DNA of 5,190 nt from Phycisphaerales bacterium. Lineage in GTDB: Bacteria > Planctomycetota > Phycisphaerae > Tepidisphaerales > Tepidisphaeraceae. The number at the start of each line of letters is the position of its first letter. The stretch's first letter is position 1. Below, in pieces: positions 1 to 5,190 of this stretch. Position numbers and translations under genes: made by a program. The DNA is taken from contig JAQGHK010000499.1 in assembly GCA_028288875.1 (NCBI GenBank), positions 1 through 5,190 on the forward strand, written 5' to 3'. The notes beneath the pieces were generated by a model. It was not told where the DNA came from and did no database searches. It saw nothing but the letters and a program-made list of their open reading frames with translations.

Positions 1-84
1 AATGCCGATGACGACGAGCAGTTCGACCAAGGTGAACCCGCCGCGGCGGGCACTAGGGACGTTGGGTTTCGGGTACGAGGCCAT
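1..84 (-). CDS. Prepilin-type N-terminal cleavage/methylation domain protein (pseudopilin-like), N-terminal fragment
   Basis: The 28 visible codons run off the left edge of the window. The product starts MASYPKPNVPSARRGG and continues with FTLVELLVVIGI. This is the class III (type IV prepilin) signal: a short basic leader, cleavage expected after G16, F17 as the residue to be methylated, E21 at mature position 5, then the start of the hydrophobic alpha-helix. Planctomycetes carry many such proteins, often with a DUF1559 body, and their role is poorly known; type II secretion or pilus-like fibres are the usual suggestions. The body is outside the window, so the subfamily cannot be told. Two in-frame ATGs exist, at 90 and 84. 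I chose 84 because GGAGG lies 8 bases upstream of it, against only 2 bases for the ATG at 90. The gene has the same orientation as the sigma/FecR operon upstream, with a 168-base gap, so it probably has its own promoter. Confidence 0.87.
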   Translation of the reverse strand, partial: MASYPKPNVPSARRGGFTLVELLVVIGI

Positions 85-90
85 GTTCAT

Positions 91-97
91 TTCCTCC
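91..97 (-). promoter_or_regulatory. Shine-Dalgarno site of the pseudopilin gene
   Basis: The minus strand reads GGAGGAA here. The GGAGG core (93-97) lies 8 bases before the ATG at 84 but only 2 bases before the in-frame ATG at 90, so it favours the downstream start codon. Confidence 0.75.
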
Positions 98-118
98 ACA
101 AGCGTTCGGATGTGCTTC

Positions 119-146
119 GGCCGCCTCTTCGCCACGTCAGGCGGCC
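119..146 (-). repeat. Perfect 8-bp inverted repeat in the probable leader of the pseudopilin gene
   Basis: The arms GGCCGCCT (119-126) and AGGCGGCC (139-146) are exact reverse complements separated by 12 bases. In RNA they would form a stable GC-rich hairpin ending about 34 bases upstream of the pseudopilin start codon. No run of T follows on either strand, so it does not look like an intrinsic terminator. It may be a 5' leader structure or a protein-binding site. In GC-rich DNA an arm of this length could also arise by chance. Confidence 0.5.
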
Positions 147-161
147 CTCTATCAGCAATCG

Positions 162-174
162 CCGGTCTGACCGG
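162..174. promoter_or_regulatory. 13-base palindrome, operator-like
   Basis: CCGGTC-T-GACCGG is a perfect palindrome around one central base. On the minus strand it lies immediately downstream of the AT-rich island at 178-198, where the pseudopilin promoter might be. That is a typical place for an operator, but no regulator is identified, and the arms are only six GC-rich bases long. Confidence 0.35.
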
Positions 175-177
175 AAC

Positions 178-198
178 TTATCATTTTCTTAAAAAATT
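178..198 (-). promoter_or_regulatory. AT-rich island, possible promoter region of the pseudopilin gene
   Basis: This stretch is almost entirely A and T (18 of 21 bases) inside strongly GC-rich DNA. It lies about 95-115 bases upstream of the pseudopilin start. On the minus strand it contains a T6 run followed by AAGAAAATGATAAG. I can see no convincing pair of -35 and -10 boxes, so base composition and position are the only support. Confidence 0.3.
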
Positions 199-221
199 GT
201 GCCCGATCGCCAGTGCATCGG
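190..221 (-). terminator. Weak candidate terminator after the sigma/FecR operon
   Basis: Read on the minus strand, a CCGAT/ATCGG stem (217-221 with 203-207, 9-base loop) is followed a few bases later by AATTTTTT. It lies about 32 bases past the stop codon of the FecR-domain gene, where the operon should end. The stem has only five pairs and the T-run is not directly adjacent, so this is a weak call. The T-run may instead belong to the next promoter. Confidence 0.27.
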
Positions 222-252
222 CGGCGGCGCACCATTTCCGCCCTTCCCGACC

Positions 253-1911
253 TCAGCGTCGGACTAACGGGCTGGCGGTGCCGGCCCAGCGCATGCTCAG
301 GCCGACCGGGCTGGTCGTTGCACCGCGGTTGGCGGCGTTCCGTACGACAAAATCCACCTCATTCGCGCCGCTCTTCCAGGTCAGCTTGGACAGGTCCAGA
401 TCGTAAGCACTGAAATTGCCTTGCTTTCGGCTGTTCTGGATCGGTAGCCGCGAGCCGTTGGTGCGGATTTCAAGGATCTCGTCGTCAACGACTGCCTTGG
501 CCGTGAGTTGCACCGTGGCGGGGTCGAAATCGGTCAGGTCGATGGTCGTCCGGAAGACGAACTGGCCGTCCGGCACCTCCGGCGAATCCGCTCCGACAGA
601 AACCCATGTCAGCCCGGGGTACTGCTTTTCGTACCACTTCAGCGGCTTGCCGAGGGTCACAGCCGCCGTGGGCGTGAAGGCCGGGTCGTTCGGGACGGAG
701 ACGATCTGCCATAGCGGGTCGGGCTCGCCAGGCTTCACGCCCCGGCCGGTGTCGGGCAGGGTCAGCGGCAGGCGAATCTGGCTGACGTCGCGGTTGTACT
801 GGGCGGGCGTGAAGGCGATCGGCTCTGGCTTGCCAGCCGAGTTATTAGCGTCGTGACGAACGGCCTGGCCGGCGGTGAGCTGGATCGGAATGGCGATCGG
901 TTCTTTGCCGGCATTAGTGGCTACGGCTTCGACTTTGCCGTCAAACACGGCCGTCTCGGCGGCGGAATCGCCGTCGGTGGTGCGGACGCCGAAATTCGTC
1001 CCTTGGTCGACCACGGCCAAGCCTGGTGCCTGTACGCGAAACCCGACGGCCGGCGGCGGCACGTGGGCGGCGATCGAGCCGGTATCCAGCACCAGCGCGT
1101 TGCGCCCCACGACGCGGAATTTCGCGGGCGCGGTGATGACGACGGTCGCGCCGCTATCGAAGGTCAGCTCGGCCGCGCCGCGCGTCAGATCCATCGTCCG
1201 CCCCGGCGAAAGTGGGCCACCCGGGTCGGCGGCTTGGCCGTCGAACACCGCGCCGGCGAGGGCGCTGATGATCGCATCCGGCCGGGCGGGCTGGGTCGGG
1301 GCGACCGGCGGAACCACGATGGTCGGCGGTGTAACGGTGACGGGTTGCGTGGCCGGCGGCGCAATGGCGACCGGATGCGGCACCGGACGAAGCAGCCAGA
1401 CCGACAGGCCCGCCATCCCCAGCGCGATAGCTGCGGCGGCTGCAGCCAAAGCGCGCGGCCAGCGCGACGGACGCTCCGGCACGTAGATCATTTCAGGCGG
1501 CGCGTCCGGCGGAATCGCGTCCAGAAGGGGATCTTGGAATTCCGAGCGGCGGCTGTCCGCCTCACGCAATGCCGGCAGGATCATCGTCTCATTCAGGCCG
1601 CTCTCAACGGTCCCTTCCGTCAGTTCGAGCTGCTCAAGCCCCACTTCATCAGCGACCTGGCTATGGCGATTGTGCAACTGCAGGCCGTACCAGAGGTGGA
1701 CCATGCGAATGCAGAGCCTCGCGACCGGCGGGCTTGCGACGGCCAACTGCTCTAGGCGCTGCCGCTCGGCGGGCGTGGCTTGGCCGTCGAGGACGGCGTC
1801 GAGCAGTTTCCAGGCCTCCTCGCCGTCGGGAATGCGGGCAATGAGCGCGTCGTCCGGGCCGAGGCGGGATTTAGGATTATCGCCGGGCATGTCTGGCCTT
1901 GGCTTGAACAT
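253..1911 (-). CDS. FecR-domain transmembrane anti-sigma-like protein with a C-terminal galactose-binding-like module
   Basis: This 552-residue single-pass membrane protein is the probable regulator of the sigma factor encoded just upstream. Residues 32-80 form an anti-sigma-like helical segment with LLDAVLDGQATPAERQRLEQ (37-56) and VHLWYGLQLH (71-80), a pattern common in planctomycete FecR proteins. Residues 151-174 are an Ala-rich membrane helix. Residues 176-211 are a Pro/Thr-rich linker. About 236-340 is a FecR domain, with AELTFDSGA, APAKF, VQAPGLAVVDQGTNFGV and VFDGKVEA. Residues 400-546 resemble a galactose-binding-like beta-sandwich: FVFRTTIDL, DDEILEIRTNG, GANEVDFVVRNAA and GLSMRW. 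By topology the N-terminus is cytoplasmic and the FecR and C-terminal domains face outward. The reading frame overlaps the sigma gene by 35 bases. The ATG at 1890 (residue 8) is a possible alternative start, with AAGG six bases upstream, whereas 1911 has no visible ribosome binding site. The anti-sigma role is inferred from family and gene order; ligand binding is a guess from fold resemblance. Confidence 0.88.
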   Translation of the reverse strand: MFKPRPDMPGDNPKSRLGPDDALIARIPDGEEAWKLLDAVLDGQATPAERQRLEQLAVASPPVARLCIRMVHLWYGLQLHNRHSQVADEVGLEQLELTEGTVESGLNETMILPALREADSRRSEFQDPLLDAIPPDAPPEMIYVPERPSRWPRALAAAAAAIALGMAGLSVWLLRPVPHPVAIAPPATQPVTVTPPTIVVPPVAPTQPARPDAIISALAGAVFDGQAADPGGPLSPGRTMDLTRGAAELTFDSGATVVITAPAKFRVVGRNALVLDTGSIAAHVPPPAVGFRVQAPGLAVVDQGTNFGVRTTDGDSAAETAVFDGKVEAVATNAGKEPIAIPIQLTAGQAVRHDANNSAGKPEPIAFTPAQYNRDVSQIRLPLTLPDTGRGVKPGEPDPLWQIVSVPNDPAFTPTAAVTLGKPLKWYEKQYPGLTWVSVGADSPEVPDGQFVFRTTIDLTDFDPATVQLTAKAVVDDEILEIRTNGSRLPIQNSRKQGNFSAYDLDLSKLTWKSGANEVDFVVRNAANRGATTSPVGLSMRWAGTASPLVRR

Positions 1912-2473
1912 TGTCGGTCACGCAGTCGTACAGTGCGCGACGCACGCGACTGAGGGTGTTGTAAATGGCCTCGCGCGAGCGATTGAACTTGTCGGCCATG
2001 CGTTCCATGCTGGTCTGTTCGTCATATCGGGCCCGAAGCATCTCCCGGTGCTCCGGCCGCAGGTTGGCGATGCACTCGGCCAGGGCGCGCTCGCGGTCGC
2101 CAAGCTCATTGACCAGATCGCCGCGGATGGCTTCATTGAGGATGGCGTCTTGGTATGCATCGCCGAATTGCAGCTTTTCACGCGTCTGCTTCCGCCGGTG
2201 CTGCTGAACCTTGAGATAAAGCACCCGGCCGGCCCAGGCCATGAAATTGGTGCCGAGCTGGAATTCATCGAACTTCGCCCAGAGGGTGAGGTTGGCCTGC
2301 TGCAGCACGTCTTCGACGTCCGCATGGTTGGCGAGCAACGTCATGGCGAATGCGCGTAGCCGCACCTCGTAGGTGGTGAAAAGGCGCACGAATTCCGTGA
2401 CCCGCTCGTCGTCAGGCTGACTCACTTCATCCAGCAATCGCAGAGATGGCGATTTTCTATCGGTGTCGCTCAT
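1877..2473 (-). CDS. ECF-like RNA polymerase sigma factor, Rhodopirellula/Verrucomicrobium type
   Basis: The 198-residue product has the two-domain build of an ECF-type sigma factor. Region 2 covers about residues 29-100, with DVEDVLQQANLTLWAKFDEF (52-71), which binds core polymerase, and FMAWAGRVLYLKVQQHRRK (77-95), the -10 recognition and melting part. Region 4 covers about 127-181, with a helix-turn-helix MERMADKFNRSREAIYNTLS (156-175) for the -35 element. The spacing and wording match the sigma-70 family common in Planctomycetes and Verrucomicrobia. The frame stays open upstream to 2692, which would add 73 residues. I rejected that extension because it overlaps the divergent lyase gene, resembles nothing, and the ATG at 2473 has an AGGGG site six bases upstream. 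The gene is first in an operon with the FecR-domain protein and faces away from the polysaccharide lyase. The likely target is its own operon, the lyase, or both; no promoter motif confirms this. Confidence 0.93.
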   Translation of the reverse strand: MSDTDRKSPSLRLLDEVSQPDDERVTEFVRLFTTYEVRLRAFAMTLLANHADVEDVLQQANLTLWAKFDEFQLGTNFMAWAGRVLYLKVQQHRRKQTREKLQFGDAYQDAILNEAIRGDLVNELGDRERALAECIANLRPEHREMLRARYDEQTSMERMADKFNRSREAIYNTLSRVRRALYDCVTDNVQAKARHARR

Positions 2474-2478
2474 TAAAT

Positions 2479-2487
2479 TCCCCTTCC
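2479..2487 (-). promoter_or_regulatory. Shine-Dalgarno site that fixes the sigma factor start
   Basis: The minus strand reads GGAAGGGGA, with the AGGGG core ending six bases before the ATG at 2473. It is the main reason for preferring this start over the long upstream in-frame extension. Confidence 0.7.
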
Positions 2488-2503
2488 ATTCCGCCGCAGG
2501 GAC

Positions 2504-2523
2504 CGCGTCAGTAGTGTGACGCG
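2504..2523. promoter_or_regulatory. Perfect 7-bp inverted repeat in the divergent promoter region
   Basis: The arms CGCGTCA (2504-2510) and TGACGCG (2517-2523) are exact reverse complements with a 6-base spacer. The 13-base centre-to-centre distance is somewhat more than one helical turn, compatible with a dimeric DNA-binding protein. The site lies 31-50 bases upstream of the sigma start codon and about 105 bases upstream of the lyase start. It could be an operator shared by both operons or a hairpin in the sigma mRNA leader. No matching regulator gene is visible here. Confidence 0.5.
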
Positions 2524-2616
2524 AATTGAGTGATCGGCAAGACGGGCAGCGACCGGCGTTAAAATGGGCTTTGCCTTGATAGGAATCGCCGCCCGGTGCG
2601 ATAGCTTGGGGCAGTT

Positions 2617-2621
2617 GGAGG
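2617..2621 (+). promoter_or_regulatory. Shine-Dalgarno site of the polysaccharide lyase gene
   Basis: GGAGG lies seven bases before the ATG at 2629. Together with the signal peptide that begins at this ATG, it fixes the lyase start. Confidence 0.8.
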
Positions 2622-2628
2622 ACGTTGG

Positions 2629-4881
2629 ATGCAGTTACGGAACGGTGCGGTGATTTTCGCGGTCGCGATCGCGGCTTTGCCGGCCCTCGCACGCGCGCAG
2701 GACATCGAGCGGCTGGCCCGGAACATTTACGACGGGGCGATCACCCCAAGCCCTTCCGCCGAAGCGATCCAGGCAATTCTGACAGACGTGCAGGCCGACG
2801 GTAGCTATCGGAGCATTGATTACGCCAGCACCTCCCGCGCCAGTTGGAAGCCGCAAGGGCACCTTTCCCGCCTGAATGACCTGGCGAACGCCTGGTGCGA
2901 TCCGAAGAGCCCCGGCTACCACGCCCCCGCGGTGAAAGACGCGATTCTCAAAGGCTATGACCTTTGGGTACAGAACGATTACCAATCGTCGAACTGGTTT
3001 TACAATGTGATCGGCGTGCCAGAGCGGCTGGGATCACTGATGCTGAAAATGCAGCAGAACGGCTTTCTGCCGACGCAGAGTTTCAGCCAGGCGATCCGCA
3101 TTCTTCATCGGTCGGCTAAAGGGCAAGGCGGCGCGAGCACAGGCGCGAATTTGGCGTCACAGGCGGCGTGCACGATCCACGAAGGGATTCTGCGATATCG
3201 CGCTCCAGGCGCTTCCGCCAGCGAAAAAACGGCCGCCTCGGCGCTGATTCAGAAATCGTACGATTACCTCGGCAGTACCCTCGCCCCGGCGCTGAACTTG
3301 GAGGACGACGGTATTCGCGTCGATCAAAGCTACCAGAGCCATGAGCAATCGCTTTATGATGCTGGCTACGGCGCATCACTTCTCGGCAATACCGCCCGCG
3401 CGGCCGCCTGGGGTGCGGGAACGGGCTATGGACTTTCGGTCGCCAATGTTCGACACATGGTCGACTACCTGCTGGATGGCGGCCCGCAGTGGATGGTGCG
3501 CGGGCTCACCTACGATCCGCTGGCCGGCGGGCGATACTGGTCGCGCCCTACTCAGGTGAATACCGCCGCGTCGCTCCGGGGGCCGATCGATATTGCGATC
3601 AGCCTGTGCGGCGACTACCGCCGAAGCGAACTCGTCACGCTCCGCAACCGCCTGGCCGATGCGGTCGCCGGCAAAACTGCGTCGCCCACGCTCGGGCCGA
3701 CCGGCAACCGGGCGTACTGGATCAGCGATTACATGGTCCACCAGCGGCCGGGCTTCATGATCTCAGTGAACGGCGCCTCAAAGCGGACGAACACGCCCGA
3801 AAGCATTAACGGCGAAAACCTGAAGGCCGGTTACGGGACGGCCGGCGTGAACCTGATCTTCCGTAGCGGCCACGAGTATGACGGCATCTATTCTGCCTGG
3901 GACTGGTACCGACTGCCCGGCACCACCAGCGAGCGCTCGGCCGACGGTACCGGCGGCAATTACAGCATTCTGCCCGATCACCACTTCGGGAAGACCGATG
4001 CCGTCGGCGGAGCGTCCGATGGCAACACCGGCGCGTTCGCTTATCAGATGAGCGAATACGGCATTACCGCCAACAAGGCCTATTTCTTCTTCGATCGCGG
4101 AATGGTGGCATTGGGCAATTCGATCAAGCAGAGCGCCGCCAGCGCGCCCGGCGGCGTCGGCACCAATCTCAACCAAACCCTGCTGCACGGCGGAGCCGTG
4201 TACAGCGACGCGGACGGAAAAACCGCCACACTCGAAAGCGGGAAAATCGTTCGCCCGAAGGGGCTGCGCTGGGTCAACCACGACTCGGTCGCTTACCTGT
4301 TCTTCACGCCGACCCAAAGCGCGACGCTGCGAGCCGTGCGGCAGACTGGCTCATGGCAGTCGATCAACAATTCCGGCTCGCGCGAAACCATCGCGACGGA
4401 CGTGTTCAGCCTCGACTTGGATCATGGTCCGCACCCTACCGGTGGTGCTTACGCCTATGCCGTCGTGCCGAATGTCGCCTCGACCGCTACCGAGGCGTTG
4501 GAGAAGTCCAACCCGTTCACCGTGCTACGCAACGACGCCACCGTTCAGGCGGTTAAGTCGGGGAACCGCACCGAGGCGATCTACTACGGCAACGGCTCGA
4601 TCGCTGTGGCCGAGGGTGTCGAGTTATCGAAAATCGGGCGTGCCTCGACAGTGAGCATCCTCTGGTCGAAGGTCGATCAGACGGCCACGATGTCCGTGGC
4701 CAATATTGACCGGCGCGGCGGGCCGCTGACGTTTACCGTGTCGCAGCATCTGCGAGGCGACGGCGCAACCTATGACCCCGCCACTGGCCTGACGACCGTC
4801 ACCATTCAGCCGCCTACGGGCGACCGGGCGGGTTCGACAGTCACCTTGAAGTTGGACGCCGTTCCCGGGCCGCAGCAATGA
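2629..4881 (+). CDS. Secreted family 8 polysaccharide lyase (chondroitin AC / hyaluronate / xanthan lyase family)
   Basis: The 750-residue enzyme is predicted to cleave an acidic polysaccharide by beta-elimination outside the cytoplasm. Residues 1-23 form a signal peptide with cleavage expected after ALARA. Residues about 25-390 match the helical (alpha/alpha) toroid of PL8, and the rest the beta-sandwich domains. Motifs in order: SNWFYNVIGVP (121-131), aromatic substrate-cleft segment; TGAN (171-174), probable catalytic Asn174; DQSYQSH then GYG (232-248), placing His238 and Tyr247 nine residues apart as in characterised PL8 lyases; MVRG and GGRYWSR (289-306), with Arg302 and Arg306 as active-site arginines; ESINGEN (391-397), with Glu391 and Asn394. 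The length is near that of chondroitin AC lyases, which are about 700 residues. The start is supported by GGAGG and the signal peptide. The gene is divergent from the sigma/FecR operon and overlaps the next gene by four bases, so the two are probably co-translated. The substrate cannot be read from the sequence: PL8 includes enzymes for chondroitin sulfate, hyaluronan, xanthan and some alginate. Confidence 0.93.
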   Translation: MQLRNGAVIFAVAIAALPALARAQDIERLARNIYDGAITPSPSAEAIQAILTDVQADGSYRSIDYASTSRASWKPQGHLSRLNDLANAWCDPKSPGYHAPAVKDAILKGYDLWVQNDYQSSNWFYNVIGVPERLGSLMLKMQQNGFLPTQSFSQAIRILHRSAKGQGGASTGANLASQAACTIHEGILRYRAPGASASEKTAASALIQKSYDYLGSTLAPALNLEDDGIRVDQSYQSHEQSLYDAGYGASLLGNTARAAAWGAGTGYGLSVANVRHMVDYLLDGGPQWMVRGLTYDPLAGGRYWSRPTQVNTAASLRGPIDIAISLCGDYRRSELVTLRNRLADAVAGKTASPTLGPTGNRAYWISDYMVHQRPGFMISVNGASKRTNTPESINGENLKAGYGTAGVNLIFRSGHEYDGIYSAWDWYRLPGTTSERSADGTGGNYSILPDHHFGKTDAVGGASDGNTGAFAYQMSEYGITANKAYFFFDRGMVALGNSIKQSAASAPGGVGTNLNQTLLHGGAVYSDADGKTATLESGKIVRPKGLRWVNHDSVAYLFFTPTQSATLRAVRQTGSWQSINNSGSRETIATDVFSLDLDHGPHPTGGAYAYAVVPNVASTATEALEKSNPFTVLRNDATVQAVKSGNRTEAIYYGNGSIAVAEGVELSKIGRASTVSILWSKVDQTATMSVANIDRRGGPLTFTVSQHLRGDGATYDPATGLTTVTIQPPTGDRAGSTVTLKLDAVPGPQQ

Positions 4882-5190
4882 ACTGCCGCCCATTGAACTT
4901 TTGGCTCATCGTCGTCACGACCTGCTTTTTTCCATGCCTTCGGGCACGGGCTGCGGAGCCGTCCACGGCGGCTTCGCACTACCCGCCATCTGATGTCTTT
5001 CGCCTGCGCGTGAACCGAATGCCGGTGGCGGTCGTTCGGTTCTCGAATGACTACGACTACGCCCTCGTCCCCGCTGCCGCAGACCAAAGCACGGTCGAAA
5101 TCGAACGCGCCGACGGCAAGCCAATCGGCCGGGTGAGTGTAAGCCCGAAGAAGCTGAACCTTGTCACACGGACCGTTGGCCCTCGGGTGA
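4878..5190 (+). CDS. Secreted protein of unknown function, N-terminal fragment, translationally coupled to the lyase
   Basis: This frame opens with the ATG inside the ATGA overlap at the lyase stop codon and stays open for 104 codons to the window edge. The first 25 residues are a good signal peptide: a basic start, a hydrophobic core LNFWLIVVTTCFF (6-18), and an ARA cleavage site before AEPST. The remaining segment contains DVFRLRVNRMPVAVV (39-53), then STVEIERADGKPIGRVSVSP (71-90), likely beta-rich. That arrangement recalls the small N-terminal beta domain preceding the parallel beta-helix in GH28- or dextranase-like glycan-active enzymes, but no catalytic part is visible and the resemblance is weak. 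There is no strong ribosome binding site, which fits coupling to the lyase. Secretion and operon membership suggest a role in the same glycan pathway. The function is otherwise unassigned. Confidence 0.78.
   Translation, partial: MNCRPLNFWLIVVTTCFFPCLRARAAEPSTAASHYPPSDVFRLRVNRMPVAVVRFSNDYDYALVPAAADQSTVEIERADGKPIGRVSVSPKKLNLVTRTVGPRV

Larger units (their letters stand above)
2474..2628. promoter_or_regulatory. Divergent intergenic region between the sigma factor and lyase genes
   Basis: These 155 bases must hold the promoters of both the minus-strand sigma/FecR operon and the plus-strand lyase operon. Visible landmarks are the two ribosome binding sites at the edges, an inverted repeat at 2504-2523, and a TAAAAT hexamer at 2560-2565 that resembles a -10 box but has no good -35 partner at normal spacing. 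On the minus strand TTGCCG (2535-2540) is a poor -35 candidate whose -10 position would fall on the inverted repeat. Neither promoter can be placed with confidence. Confidence 0.6.

Noticed and set aside
173..201. GGAACTT, resembling an ECF sigma -35 element on the plus strand
   Set aside because: No fitting -10 element follows at 16-17 bases, and it would read antisense into the end of the FecR-domain gene.
1261..1400. Repetitive GC-rich stretch in the FecR-domain gene
   Set aside because: It encodes the Pro/Thr/Val-rich linker after the membrane helix; ordinary low-complexity coding sequence.
853..1755. Long plus-strand open frame of 300 codons opposite the FecR-domain gene
   Set aside because: The translation is rich in Arg, Gly and His with no domain or signal pattern, typical of antisense frames in GC-rich DNA. 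The opposite strand encodes a recognisable protein throughout.
1670..2359. Plus-strand open frame of 229 codons across the sigma/FecR junction
   Set aside because: It is antisense to two recognised genes and resembles no protein family.
2582..2605. GGAAT followed by GATAG upstream of the lyase as an ECF promoter
   Set aside because: The spacing of 13 bases is short, the motifs are loose, and the cognate promoter sequence of this sigma type is not known to me.
2650..2675. GCGATCGC-type palindromes, also seen in several other places
   Set aside because: They lie mostly in coding DNA and are expected at this base composition; there is no regular spacing.
2474..2692. N-terminal extension of the sigma factor by 73 residues
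   Set aside because: The frame is open, but it overlaps the lyase start on the other strand, has no family resemblance, and the ATG at 2473 has its own AGGGG site.
3778..4317. Minus-strand open frame of 179 codons inside the lyase gene
   Set aside because: It is a shadow of the lyase coding sequence, with no ribosome binding site or recognisable domain.
1..5190. CRISPR arrays, tRNA or rRNA genes, insertion sequences, attachment sites
   Set aside because: No spaced direct repeats, clover-leaf sequence, transposase or terminal repeats were seen.

Overview
The window looks like part of a Planctomycetota chromosome, plausibly Phycisphaerae-like. Four things suggest this: high GC; an ECF-like sigma factor resembling the Rhodopirellula/Verrucomicrobium family; a single-pass FecR-type anti-sigma protein; and a prepilin-type gene with the GFTLVELLVVIGI signature common in that phylum. 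The taxonomy is inferred from gene types only, not from a marker gene.

Layout, left to right. (1) Bases 1-84, minus strand: the first 28 codons of a pseudopilin-like protein, cut by the window edge, with a strong ribosome binding site at 91-97. (2) Bases 85-252: a non-coding gap with an AT-rich island, a 13-base palindrome, a perfect 8-bp inverted repeat and a weak terminator candidate. (3) Bases 253-2473, minus strand: a two-gene operon, sigma factor then FecR-domain protein, with overlapping reading frames. (4) Bases 2474-2628: a divergent intergenic region with a perfect 7-bp inverted repeat (2504-2523). (5) Bases 2629-4881, plus strand: a secreted 750-residue family 8 polysaccharide lyase (PL8) with the family's catalytic residues apparently intact. 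(6) Bases 4878-5190, plus strand: the start of another secreted protein, coupled to the lyase by an ATGA stop/start overlap and running off the window.

How the parts may work together (inference): the membrane protein would hold the sigma factor through its cytoplasmic N-terminal segment and expose a FecR domain plus a galactose-binding-like beta-sandwich outside the cytoplasmic membrane. Binding of a glycan or glycan fragment there could release the sigma factor, which would switch on the divergent lyase and its downstream partner. No TonB receptor, transporter or sulfatase is visible, so this would be a compact, receptor-less version of the Bacteroidetes FecI/FecR arrangement. The individual gene families are known. 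What merits attention is the combination, the sensor-like C-terminal domain, the unassigned lyase substrate and the inverted repeats.
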